Source: Isoetes taiwanensis
Taxonomy: Eukaryota > Streptophyta > Lycopodiopsida > Isoetales > Isoetaceae
Direction: 5' to 3'
DNA length: 64,000 bases
Assembly (NCBI GenBank): GCA_021234155.1
Contig: JAJEKV010000003.1
Coordinates: forward strand, 7,318,413-7,382,412
Below are positions 33,095 through 42,890 of this stretch, piece after piece. The notes under the pieces were generated by a model that saw only the letters and a program-made list of their open reading frames with translations, was not told the origin of the DNA and did no database searches. How positions within the stretch are numbered: the first letter of the stretch is position 1; every line of letters begins with the position of its first letter. The position numbers and the translations under genes were made by a program.

Positions 33095-34266
33095 TGTCCC
33101 AAAATTAAGACATAAACCCAATTTAATTGAATGATGGTTTACTCCAGGTTGCATCTCCCTGGTCCGTCGAGGCAGGAAGGGTTGCATCTCCCCTTCCCGG
33201 GGTCTAGAGGTTCCACGGGCGGCTAGAGAATCGTGGCGACACACGATTCATACCCGACTGAACCCCCCAAAACAAGAGCCAAGCCGACACTTGCAGCTCT
33301 TGAGAGGCAGGGCGACACCATCGCCCCAGGAGGTGTCAGACCCATGCTCGGCCTGCACGAAGTGACCGACCATAAGCCTAGCCCACTATGGGATCCCCCG
33401 TAGCCCCCACTCGGCAGGGATCCTCCCTCCGCATTGCCTCTAGCCCCGTTGTGTAGTGCTGAGTCACATCATAGCCTCCATAGCCTGGTGGGTTCCTATG
33501 CACAGGCCGCATCTAATAGGAACTAAGGGATCTAATCTAGGAGCATACTACATATGGCTCTAGGTCTCTACCCCCCTTCCCAATACAAGAGGAGCAAACA
33601 TGATCAACCATCATCGCATAATCATCATATCATGAGAATAATCATAAGAAGAACATCTTAACCTAATCATACAAATCTAACTAATGGTTAGGGTTCGTTG
33701 ATTAGGGTTCAAGATGTTGAATATGGGTTCTAGGATGGCTCTACTCTAGATACAAGATACTAGCACATCTGGAATGCTAATTCCAGATGAGCTATCACAA
33801 CTATTACCCTACATACCTGCTCCTGATGCTCTCCCTCCAGATCCGTGTGCCTCCATGGTCTTCGACCCACGTGATGCTGCTCTTGCTCCAAGAACGACTC
33901 TACCCTGCTGGGGCTGCTGCACCAGTCTATGCCACAGCAAACGATGTTCGAAACGGGGTTTCGAATGAGTAGGAGAGTCTCTGGGTGCTAGGGCTGGAAA
34001 GAGGCCTAGGGTTAGGGTTCCAGCCTATATAAGTTAGGTCCACCTAGGATGCCACGTAGCACCAATCGGGTGAGTCTCGTGTGGCGGGTGCCCAATTGGT
34101 TAAGGCCACGTGGAAAATGGTCTTAACCTATGGTTGGCTAAGTTATGTGAATAACTTGGCCATGCCCCCTAGTGTCTATGGTATACAAGGCTATGAAGAT
34201 AGACTTGTATAGTGACGGATCCAGGAATATACGTATTTATGGCGTATATTCCCCTGGACCGTCACA
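33095..34266 (-). repeat. Solo LTR, gypsy type, minus orientation
   Basis: On the minus strand it begins TGTGACGGTCCAGGGG (34266) and ends about GGGACA (33095). A promoter-like TTATATAGG lies near 34023-34032 and the transcript-start region about 30 bp on. The first 54 bp fold into a hairpin (34212-34266). No adjacent retroelement genes were seen. It shares end sequence with 20371-20933, which lies in the opposite orientation on the other side of locus 1. No clean 5-bp target duplication was found. Confidence 0.55.
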
Positions 34267-34578
34267 AATACTACACAATCACGTCACTAAAAAAAATACA
34301 ATGAGAATTTTCCACTTCAACTAGATTTGAGATAATACATGTATAAATTTATAATTCTTCATAGCCACAACAAGTAACTGCGTTTTAATTAAATTTCAAT
34401 TCCGATCTACTGCACTTCGAACAAAAGAACTTCCTCAAACAACCACTAATGTTTTTCATGCTTGAACTGCCCTGGTATAATCTCACATAAACCCCACCAA
34501 ATTGAACGCCAGTTTTTTATTGCGTACGGTAAAGCGCCCTTTCATTGCAGCCCAAAACATATAAAATTTTCAACTAAT

Positions 34579-34605
34579 GCCCAGCAACGCTGGGCACCTT
34601 ACTAG
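34579..34605 (+). mobile_element. 3' terminus of a Helitron
   Basis: The hairpin GCCCAGCAACGCTGGGC (34579-34595) is followed by ACCTTA and CTAG (34602-34605), then T. It differs by one base from the 3' hairpin of the Helitron ending at 19657. The matching 5' end was not located, so the element length is unknown. Confidence 0.6.
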
Positions 34606-34766
34606 TATTATCTATTATTATCTATTATGTTTCTGTTGAACTATCTCTTTCGAGGCATGATGTTTTTATTTTCTATGTACTCCATCCATGTACTGCATCT
34701 CTATATGAATAGAATGGTTCTTGTCTACATTAACGTGCAACTTCAGAAAAGTAATATCCTTTTGTA

Positions 34767-35112
34767 CAAATTGGGCGCCCGCCCACTTTGCGTCGGAAAT
34801 GCCGTGAAGATAGTTTATTCGAAGCCTCCATAAGAAATTGGGCGCCCGCCCACTTTGCTTTCTCGAGGCCACTCCCAGAAATTGGGCGCCCTCCCACTTT
34901 GTCCTGGAGATGGTCTGATGAATGTTACATTCAGTCCTCCAGAGGAAATTGGGCGCCCGCCCACTTTGCTTTTGGAATAGGTTCAACAAAGATTTCTCGA
35001 GGCCACCCCCAGAAATTGGGCGGCCGCCCACTTTGTCCTGGAGATGGTCTGATGAAAGCTACATTCAGTCCATCGAGACCTCCTGAAGAAAATTGGGCGA
35101 CCGCCCAATTTT
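34767..35112 (+). repeat. Local array of six palindromes in larger tandem units
   Basis: The palindromes are embedded in repeated flanks, for example GGAGATGGTCTGATGAA before TACATTCAGTCC, and CGAGGCCAC before CAGAAATTGGGCG. This shows growth by unequal duplication as well as dispersal. Confidence 0.75.
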
Positions 35113-35237
35113 GTTGGAGTTGCAAGCAAATGGAAAATGAGAAAAAATAGATCAGAAACGAAGATAACAACTGAATGATAACAATTGAATGATGCACAAC
35201 ACAGTTGTAACATATATAAAGTTATGAGATACATGAC

Positions 35238-35483
35238 TCAGAGATTGTAATTATTGGTGACTTTATCAATCTCATAAGCCTCGCGCTCCGGAACCCAAAC
35301 AATATGGATAGTAACATGGTACTCACCGGGGGAGTCTTTCTTTCGACCAGTAGCTACCCCATGCAGCCAGGGATCAAGGGTGATCCCTTTGAAGTGGCAT
35401 GCATGAAGATCGTCGAAAGTCATACGGCAAGTGAGGGTGTCAAGATTCGACCTCTGAAGAGCTCTAACAGGACGGCCAGACAT
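35238..35483 (-). CDS. Small gene a of a three-member family, unknown function
   Basis: 81 codons from ATG 35483 to stop 35238: MSGRPVRALQRSN, then LTCRMTFDDLHACHFKGITL, DPWLHG and a C-terminal YHVTIHIVWVPEREAYEIDK. A TATA box (CCTATAAATGC, 35518-35528) lies about 40 bp upstream, so this start is well placed. It shares with genes b and c a C-x8-C pair, an acidic-x-W pattern and a VxIHxxW strand, suggesting a small compact domain. Divergent from gene b; the two share a promoter region of about 200 bp. I recognise no family. Confidence 0.65.
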   Translation of the reverse strand: MSGRPVRALQRSNLDTLTCRMTFDDLHACHFKGITLDPWLHGVATGRKKDSPGEYHVTIHIVWVPEREAYEIDKVTNNYNL

Positions 35484-35517
35484 AGCAAAGGAATGTGCTG
35501 TGCACTCGAATGCGGCT

Positions 35518-35528
35518 GCATTTATAGG
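35518..35528 (-). promoter_or_regulatory. TATA box of small gene a
   Basis: CCTATAAATGC on the minus strand, about 40 bp before the ATG. Confidence 0.6.
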
Positions 35529-35633
35529 CATGGAATTATTGATGACCACTGTAGCAACATTATTGGGTGTATATACGAGTAGTGTGTACATCCAATAATC
35601 TTTGTGTACAATACCATCAATAATTATGGCGGG

Positions 35634-35641
35634 TATAAATA
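35634..35641 (+). promoter_or_regulatory. TATA box of small gene b
   Basis: TATAAATA on the plus strand, about 46-53 bp before the ATG at 35687. Confidence 0.6.
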
Positions 35642-35686
35642 TATAACAAACCAATTTTGTCCGTCAAATTTGGCCTGCGTCTAGCA

Positions 35687-35935
35687 ATGTGGTCTCATTC
35701 TGGTCCTGAACGTGATTCCATTACCTGCAAGATGAATCACGAGAACTTCAAGCAGTGCCGCGAGCGAGAGATACCCATGGAAGACTGGATGACCACTGTC
35801 GCTCTCAATCCTCGCCATTATCCTGATCCATTCGATGTTATCATCCATCTGATATGGAATAGAGAGCATCAAATGTACATGATAGAAAAGATTGCCGGGG
35901 TGCCTGGTGACAATGACTCAAAAGAGTCCCCCTAA
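35687..35935 (+). CDS. Small gene b of a three-member family, unknown function
   Basis: 82 residues: MWSHSGPERDSITCKMNHEN, FKQCREREIPMEDWM, then FDVIIHLIWNREHQMYMIEK and an acidic end. It aligns with genes a and c around ITCKM...C (C-x8-C), MEDWM and VIIHLIW. I chose the ATG at 35687 because it sits at a proper distance from the TATA box; the frame is open further upstream without an ATG. Highly charged, with no signal peptide or membrane segment. Function unknown. Confidence 0.65.
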   Translation: MWSHSGPERDSITCKMNHENFKQCREREIPMEDWMTTVALNPRHYPDPFDVIIHLIWNREHQMYMIEKIAGVPGDNDSKESP

Positions 35936-36264
35936 ATGAAAGCTTGTCATCTTGTTGTAATCAGATTGTGTGAGTATCCAACGCTTTTGTATTACACAGT
36001 TCTATGAGATAAACTATTAGTCCAACTTGTCTTGTATATGTCCAACTTGTCCAATCTGTCCCGTGAAACAATATTGATATGCATCCATTCCTGGCGCTGA
36101 AACTGGGCGCCCACCCAGTTTGCCTTGGAATGGCTCCCCTTCAAATGTCCGAAGTGAATGGCTCCCCTTCAAATTGGGCGGCCGCCGAATTTCTCGTACG
36201 CGTACATGACAATCGTACACGCTCAATAATGGTGCTACAACGTACACCAATAATTTTTCTTCAC

Positions 36265-36271
36265 TATAAAA
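36265..36271 (+). promoter_or_regulatory. TATA box of small gene c
   Basis: TATAAAA, followed by a 15-17-bp direct repeat (AAAGCAGCTCCACT) in the leader. A locus-2 palindrome lies at 36171, about 90 bp upstream. Confidence 0.65.
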
Positions 36272-36312
36272 GCAGCTCCACTGTGAAAGCAGCTCCACTA
36301 TATTCATCTCCC

Positions 36313-36555
36313 ATGGCTTCCTTGCCCGACCGTCCGGAGCACATCCGATCCTTCAAGTGCTACTTGAGCTACAACGATTTGGGTGAATGCTACAGAAATG
36401 GTGTTAATCTTGATCCATGGCTCCAGTCCAAAGCAGATGGTCCTGTGAGTGCTTGCAGGAAGCTCACTCGTGTTGTGGTCCACCTTTATTGGCTTCCTGA
36501 TCAGGAGATCTTTGAGCTGAATACCATCACCTTAGTAGGTGTTGATGATGAGTGA
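36313..36555 (+). CDS. Small gene c of a three-member family, unknown function
   Basis: 80 residues from ATG 36313 (context CCCATGG): MASLPDRPEHIRSFKCYLSY, NDLGECYRNGVNLDPWLQS, then RVVVHLYWLPDQEIFELNT and an acidic tail VDDE. It has the family C-x8-C, DPWL and VxxHxxW blocks and is closest to gene a in the DPWL block. TATA 36265 lies 42 bp upstream. It lies tail to tail with P2, whose stop is about 415 bp downstream on the other strand. Confidence 0.7.
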   Translation: MASLPDRPEHIRSFKCYLSYNDLGECYRNGVNLDPWLQSKADGPVSACRKLTRVVVHLYWLPDQEIFELNTITLVGVDDE

Positions 36556-36970
36556 GTCGTGGAAGACTTGTGTACCTGTCAAGGATATAATAATGATATA
36601 TGAGCACTTCTAAAGTATGTAAGGATGTAATAAGCATAGTCAATATTATTTGATGTATCGAACCTGAGTAATTCGTAAGGGTGTGTTGTTCGACCATCAC
36701 TGTTCCAAAAACCTCTTCACTTCACATTTGACTGCCTTTACTTTGCTACTAAATTGGGCGCCCGCCCAATTTCCGCCTTAGGACAATGAAGGTGTCAAGT
36801 CCACAATAAAATTTAATTAAAAGTTTTGGCTTCTACGGGTAACCAATGGGCAGCAAATTAATGTAGAGAACTTTAAGACAAGGAAGTGATGGCAAAATTA
36901 TCATTTCTCAAAAAAAAAAAAATTACAATTTCTCAAAAAATAATTTACATATGATGTAATGAAAAGTGCC

Positions 36971-39900
36971 TCATGCGTCTGGAGGCACCTCTTCTGAATG
37001 CTCCTTGGTGGGTTCTTCATTCTGGGGCGGAGGTTGTTGTGCTGCCTCCTTGATCTTTTCCATTCTCTGCATAAAATCTTGAGACCCCAGTTCCTCATTC
37101 TTCTCATCTGCAGCCTGATTGTCTATTGTGTTCGCGACCTCTCCTCTCCATCTTCGTTGTCCAATGTGTTCGCAACCTCTTCCTCTCCATCTTCGTTGTC
37201 CAATGTGTTGGGGACCACTTCCTCTCCATCCTGATTGTCCCCTTCCTGAGTTTCCATGACAACCAGAGACTCAGGATCCCTAGCAACCTCTCTTTCGAAC
37301 TTTGAGGTCCCCTCAATCATGTCCTGAGTATTTACCAGCGCGGTCCCTGCCAGTGCGTTGATGGTATCTTTTCTTCTCCTAAAAAGTTGCAAATCCTGAG
37401 AGCCAAGGGCCGCTGCCTTTTTGAGCTCTTGCTGAATCGAGCTCTTGTCCCGTCTCAGAAGGCTTTGCACTTCATTTATGGTTGTAGAGGAGAACGGACA
37501 AGGTGTGTCAGGAACAGGAAGCTGAGGCTGAGGAACATTTTTGGAAGTAGAGGCCTTCTTCTTTCCCTCTTTGATCTTTTGTAGTGCCCGAGCTCTTAAT
37601 TTTTTCTCGTCTAACATGACATCGAGTTGCTCGAATATATGTACAAGCTTCATTCCAGCTTCTCGTCTGTCTCAAAAGACAATGTTTTATAGCCCTCGCA
37701 CATTGCAGCCCGGCTAAAAGCACCACCGGAAAAGAAGTCGAGAACGGCGCAACCTTCCAACATCAGCTTCTGTATTAGATAGGTGCACGTCCTACTTTCC
37801 AACTGATTCTGGACGAATACTCCTCCCCCACCTGCTGCACCCTTCTCGCACCAAGGACGGTAGAGCCAATATGCTACAGGGAAAACAAATGTTAGAAACA
37901 TTCATATTCAATAACGAAATTCGGCGGGCGCCCAATTTCAAATGCATACCTGCTGCACACTCATGATCAGGCAAATTCTTTTCGATGTCCTATTTTTCTC
38001 GCAAATGCTTGGGAAATTTAGCATATTGCTTAGGATGGTCGGAATTGGCGAAGCAAATATTTATTTCTTGTACAGATGGCGTAGCCGATGCATCTCTGGC
38101 AACATACATTAGCAGGACAAGACATTGCAACTCTCGGACTCTAGAGGTAGAAGCACTTCTGGCCGGGGGGGTCCTGGTTGGGTTGGTTCGAACCAACCCA
38201 AATACGGCTGCCACCGTCTATTGTCTTCATGGCGGATAGGCACTCGTTGAGGTGGTCCGGCGTTATAAATATGGCTATCCAGTAGAGCTGCTGGTCCATC
38301 ATCGTGCTAAGCTGGTCAAGGAATTTTTGATAATCTTCCTTTGCCCATTTCTTTGTATATCTGAAGTCGCAACCAACGAAACGGGCAGAAGTGTTCACCA
38401 CGTCTACGCACAAACCTAATGGACTAACGTGGAAACACTTGAACGGTTTGCCACCCTCTTCAACTGGGCCAAGAAGATATTCGTCTATTTTGCCATAGAG
38501 GGACTCCGAAAAGCTTTCCTTCTCCATCTCTTTGCGTCCTTCTGCGCATCCACTGATACTACTGGCGAACATAAGCATCAAATTCTCTGTGAATATGGGA
38601 TGAGCTTGCCTCAAGGGAGCCATGTCTTGAGATGGAAGTTTTTTCACTTCCTTCATGTATCTGACAAGCGCCCGCTCCATTGTTCCAATTTTCTTCAGCT
38701 CTAGGGCTCTGACTTTCATCGTGCGTCTTCTAGTATAATCCTTGCTTCCCTTCAGGAATGTGGTGCCATCCTTGATCTCCTTCATCAGCCTCTGCAGATC
38801 TAGAGGATGCATGGACTTCAATGGGCGACAGGAATTGTTGGTGAAAAGTCTGAGCCTATCTTTCACTTCAATTTTTTCTCCCTTCTCATCCTTCAAACGG
38901 TCTTCGTAAAATAACTGGGCAACTTCAGTGCACATTGACCACGTATCGTCATCCAGATAAACAAAGTAGTCGTAGTCACGCATAGTTGCCTTCTTAATTG
39001 TTTGCAGCGCCACAGCCACCCAATCCTGCATGACACAGAAGGCATTAGATAAGGCCCACACACACCAGCCAAATTCGGCGGGCCCCCAATTTGCGAAATT
39101 AAGCGGGCACCCAATTTCACTGGCACTCGTTCAGGGAAATTGGGCGCCCGCCCAATTTGAGTTCAGTGTCGGACAGTCTCAAATTGGGCGGGCGCCCAAT
39201 TTGGCACTGGGGGATAGCAGGAAGTATAAAAAAAAAAAAACGGTTGAAGAGCACTCACAGAATAAGCTCCACCGATGGAGTGCCCGCATTTCCCCTTTTT
39301 GGGCTTCCCGTAGAATGCCCACTGATTTCGAAGCTGCTGAATTTCTTCGAAGAAGACTTCTTCGTGAATAGTCTTCTTGGTTATGTCATTATTCTCCTGG
39401 CTGACACGAACGTACTCAATTGCTGTGAGATTTCCTGCCAGCACTCGGCATTTCCTTTTGGCATAAAAAAGGAATATCAGTTCTGCCAAGTGCTTTTTTT
39501 CAGGAGGCCATGCCAAAGCTTGTGTGACAAGCAGTTGAGCAACCGTGGTCGTATGGTTGCCATTGACTATCCAAAATTCTGCATTTTGCAGGTTTTCTGC
39601 CTTCTTCCACTTAATTGCTCGTCCTGTCTGTGGATCGAATGGTACGACATCAGCACAGGGAGGATGCATCTGATGGCTGATAAAGGATTCATACAGAGTG
39701 TCCAAGTGTTCTGGACTTATGACCCTACAAGTCATATTTGCCGGGGCTTTGTGCATCTTGAACACATCGATTTCAATCTCGAAGCCCACCCCCAAAGGGT
39801 AGATTCTCTCCCTGTGCTTGATGCTTGCAATGGCACTCTATGACAACTCCTGTCTGCTCTCCTGTGTGACGTCGCCACCAGATGGAGTAAATTTTACGAT

Positions 39901-41554
39901 CTGGCGGCTAGTATCCAGTTCTTCAGTTGAAGAAGCAGACATAGACTCCCTCTCTGAACCACTTGGGCTCTTTGGTGAGATGTCCCGCTTGTGCCTCTTC
40001 GTGGACGAACCAGCTACATGTTCTCCTCTACGCTTGGCGGGTTCCTCTTCAGAAGACTGATCCTCTTCCGCACTGACCTGGAGCGACCTTGTTCCTCTCG
40101 ACATTCCACCCAATACAAGTTTAGGGGCAGCTTTAGTGGTCGAAGCCGGAGCTGGTGTCCTCGCCTTCTTTGCTACTATCGGTGTCTCCATGGATGCTTG
40201 TGCTTGCGCTTGTGTTGTCTCACCCTTCTTTATACTGTATCTAGACTTAAGCCACTTAGTATCGTATACTTTGGGTTGGTTTTTGCCTGATACTCCGTAA
40301 ACAATGATTTCGACCTGTTCTGTTTGTGTTCTAGTATCCACTCCCTGACAGCGTAGTAGCCATCCAAGATATCAGTTCTTGATTTGATGCCCGAGCGCTC
40401 TAAACTTTCATATAAGTCTAGCACCCATCCTCTCTGAGCGCAAGATTGTGGGCTTTCATTTATGCTTGCCTGCATCATACATGGCTCGTAAGTAGAAAAT
40501 GAAACCTTATAACGGACGAAAGCCCGATCTACGGTGTCCTCAACATCGATCTGGAAGTCATCATTGTCTCCTGGCGACACCTCCATGTCGATGACGATAC
40601 CCGCCGAGTTCATTTTTCTTGTCCCTTTCTTGCCAAAAAAAAGCAAAAGATCCTTGAGGTGGTTTGTCTGGGACCCTGGGTGAATATTCCCTATCTCTAT
40701 GCACCAGTTCCAATCCTCAGCAACCGTCAAAACTTCATGTGGCACTACAGTGATACCAGCAAACAGGTCTTTCTCTTCTTCTGTTCTTGGTTCCTCTCTT
40801 GCTACAGCCTCTGCAAATCTGGGTGCGGGACCAGGAACTCGAGCAGTCTGCTTTGTTCGCGCCATGATTCCTACACAACGAAAAGTAGAGTTAGAACACG
40901 GGAATTTAGACTCTGCCGAGCTGAAATTGGGCGTTCGCCCAATTTCCTCGCTGGGCCATGATGAAACTATTAACACTCATGGTGAGACTTGGGGCTGAAG
41001 AGACCGGTGCATCATAGAGGCCAAATTGGGCACCCACCCATTTTGGACAGAGGGGGATCCCTTCACATACCAAATTGGGCGCCCGCCCAATTTGCTCCAG
41101 CCCAAGTCTTCAGTCGAAGGAAGTTCTGGTCCCCTTTGAATAAATTGGGCGTCCGCCCAATTTAGTTTGAGGGAGGTGTTCTCTCAATGGCCCATGAGTG
41201 AAGTTGAAAGCAGTTAGGATACCCCTCGAATAAATTGGGCGGGCGCCCAATTTATTGGAAGGGTTGCCTTGTGGATAAAAAGGTCAATGTTGTGCAGGGA
41301 ATTAGGCTTCTCAGGGAAGCAAATGAGCGGCCACCAAATTTCTGCACACAGATATGCATTTGTGGGGACCAGTGAGGCATCTAGAAGAGGTTAATTTGTC
41401 AGCCGCAACCCAAATTCCTCAAAGCAAAGGTGGGAAACGCTAAGGTTTACGATATGGCATTCTCAATCGGGCAGGCGCTCAGAGATACTGCCAAGTTCAT
41501 ATTAAGAAAGTGGTCCAGCTTACCTTTGCCTCCTGTGGTGGGGCGAGATGCCAT
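36971..41554 (-). CDS. P2: H3-tail / ParB-like / methyltransferase-like gene, frame interrupted
   Basis: Minus-strand exons with good splice sites: 41554-41524, 40870-39259, 39027-37950 and 37873-36971; phases agree at each junction. Order: MASRPTTGGKGI from exon 1, then MARTKQTAR (H3 tail) opening exon 2, a beta-rich domain, and a Ser/Lys-rich linker with basic nuclear-type signals (AKRRGE, TKRHKRD). A ParB/sulfiredoxin-like segment follows (WIVNGNHTTTVAQLL), then a helical middle (YDYFVYLDDDTWSM). The C-terminal methyltransferase-like part has the motif-IV place NTSARF (TSPPY/DPPY expected) and motif I VLDFFSGGAFSRAA. The tail is acidic, with NTLDNEDGEE repeats. Interruptions: TAG at 39838 and 37990; frame changes near 40325, 38167 (run of seven C), 37672 and 37130. 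It is either a recent pseudogene or a gene hit by sequence errors. About 1,200 residues. Confidence 0.6.
37680..38460 (-). other. Methyltransferase-like C-terminal region of P2
   Basis: On the minus strand, LCVDVVNTSARF (near 38400) occupies the place of the catalytic (D/N/S)PP(Y/F) motif. EDYQKFLDQLS and IFITPDHLNECLSAMK follow. After intron 3 come LIQKLMLEGC and VLDFFSGGAFSRAAMCEGYK, matching motif I with a preceding motif-X-like stretch. The order IV then X then I is that of beta-class N4/N6 methyltransferases. The SAM-binding loop looks kept; the catalytic PP is lost. Confidence 0.5.
39259..39795 (-). other. ParB/sulfiredoxin-like segment of P2
   Basis: MTCRVISPEHLDTLYESF is followed by VVPFDPQTGRAIKW and EFWIVNGNHTTTVAQLL. 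ParB-type nuclease domains have this order: an R-x-I strand, a helix, an I-x-V strand with a polar turn, then V-D/N-G-x-H-R. Here Thr replaces the Arg. Profile searches would be needed to confirm. Confidence 0.5.
40839..40865 (-). other. Histone H3 N-terminal sequence ARTKQTAR
   Basis: The codons ATG GCG CGA ACA AAG CAG ACT GCT CGA encode Met plus the first eight residues of mature H3, and APR follows a few residues on, as in H3 (KAPRK). The first ATG of exon 2 gives a free tail if used. If exon 1 is translated, the motif is internal at residue 13. Confidence 0.9.
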
Positions 41555-41830
41555 CAACCAGCGAGATTCCTTCGTGTACAGGGGTTCGAAGGCGATAGGA
41601 CACTCAACACAAGAAGGCGCCAACAGCAAGGCTACAAGCGGCTCAGAAATACAAGGCGCCAAGTGCTCAATCCGAAGCCGACAGCTGGTTCGGGAGTATA
41701 GGGCACCGACAGGATAGGAACGAGAATGAGTTTGGTGGATAAAAAATATGAAGGCGACAGTGTTAAGTGGAGCAGAAAGCGCCAAGGAAGCACAAAAATG
41801 TCTAAAACTGTAGTCGAGGAGAATGAAGGG

Positions 41831-41839
41831 CTTTTAAAG
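41831..41839 (-). promoter_or_regulatory. TATA-like box upstream of P2 exon 1
   Basis: CTTTAAAAG on the minus strand, about 280 bp before the ATG at 41554. No other ATG lies between it and that start. Confidence 0.35.
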
Positions 41840-41889
41840 GAGTATGGACCGTTCATGCACGCAAGACAAGTGGCGTGCATGTAAGAGAA

Positions 41890-42890
41890 CGGGCTTTTCA
41901 AAAAAAAAAATGGACCGTTGCAGGGTTCGAGTGTGAGGAATTAATTGTGGACCTCATTATTAAATGCATGTAGATTTTGAATTTAAAATCCGTCATTTGA
42001 AGCCCGCCCAAATTTAAATTTAATCATGCACGTGTCGCACGCATTTTAGGCGGGAATATATGTTTGAAAGTTGGGGGCGGGACATATTACTTCCAAATTA
42101 GGGTGGACATTTAACTTCGAAAATAGGGGGGAATTACATTCAAATTTTGGGGAGAATTTGGGTTTAAAGATAAATGCGCATCAAACCTTTGGATTTTCGG
42201 GCACTGCTCTGTTCGGCTACTCTATTTTCTTCAAGACGCAAACATCTTCAGCGCTTCATACTCATGGCAACAAAATCTCCAAAGGTGTGTGCTGCTCCAT
42301 AGTTTGTATTCACCATAGCTCTTTGTCTAATTGCCATGAAACTAATCTGCAAGAATGTGCATCTCCTCTTCATCCTCTTCATTCACGGCTTCTCATTCAC
42401 GCCTATTGATTCACACCTCTTCATTCACGGCTTTTCGATGGCGCCTGTTCATTCACACCTCTTCATTCACGCCTTTTCGATGGCGCCTGTTCATTCACAC
42501 CTCCTCATTCGTTTCTTTTTTATGGCACCTGTTCATTCAGTCCTCTTCATTCACACCTTTACAAATTTTTGACTCGTAGCAGGTGACTTCATAACGAATT
42601 GGGTGATAATTCGGTCACAGTTATGAAGTTTGGACTTTGACAGCTACTGTCACATTTACATATACTCTAAGTTTCGATGCAGTCCTTCCTTTCCCTGAAA
42701 TTGGTGTTCAGGGAATGTGTGCTTGCTATTTCCCTCATACTTGTTTGTTTGTCCCCAAGAACCTGGGGACATAAGTCCACCCTTGTTTGCAGTCGGACCC
42801 TTCCAATGCTCCATTGTTTTTGTCCTGGTAGCTCAATGATAATTCCACTGAGGTGTGCAGTCCAACTCTCACCCCTTCAGTCTACACAGA
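41890..42890 (+). repeat. Intergenic stretch with a 42-bp tandem repeat (42410-42560)
   Basis: Units of CATTCACACCTCTTCATTCA plus CGGCTTTTCGATGGCGCCTGTT repeat three to four times with decay. The frames here repeat with the units (FSMAPVHSHLFIH). Nothing else was recognised between P2 and the DUF8039-like exon. Confidence 0.7.

Noticed and set aside
37990-39840. Reassigned TAG codon or programmed readthrough in P1/P2
   Set aside because: Frameshifts also interrupt the same genes, and neighbouring intact genes end in normal stops. Decay or sequence error explains all breaks more simply.
42336-42579. Overlapping frames with repeated FSMAPVHSHLFIH-type units
   Set aside because: A product of the 42-bp tandem repeat; two frames are open at once.
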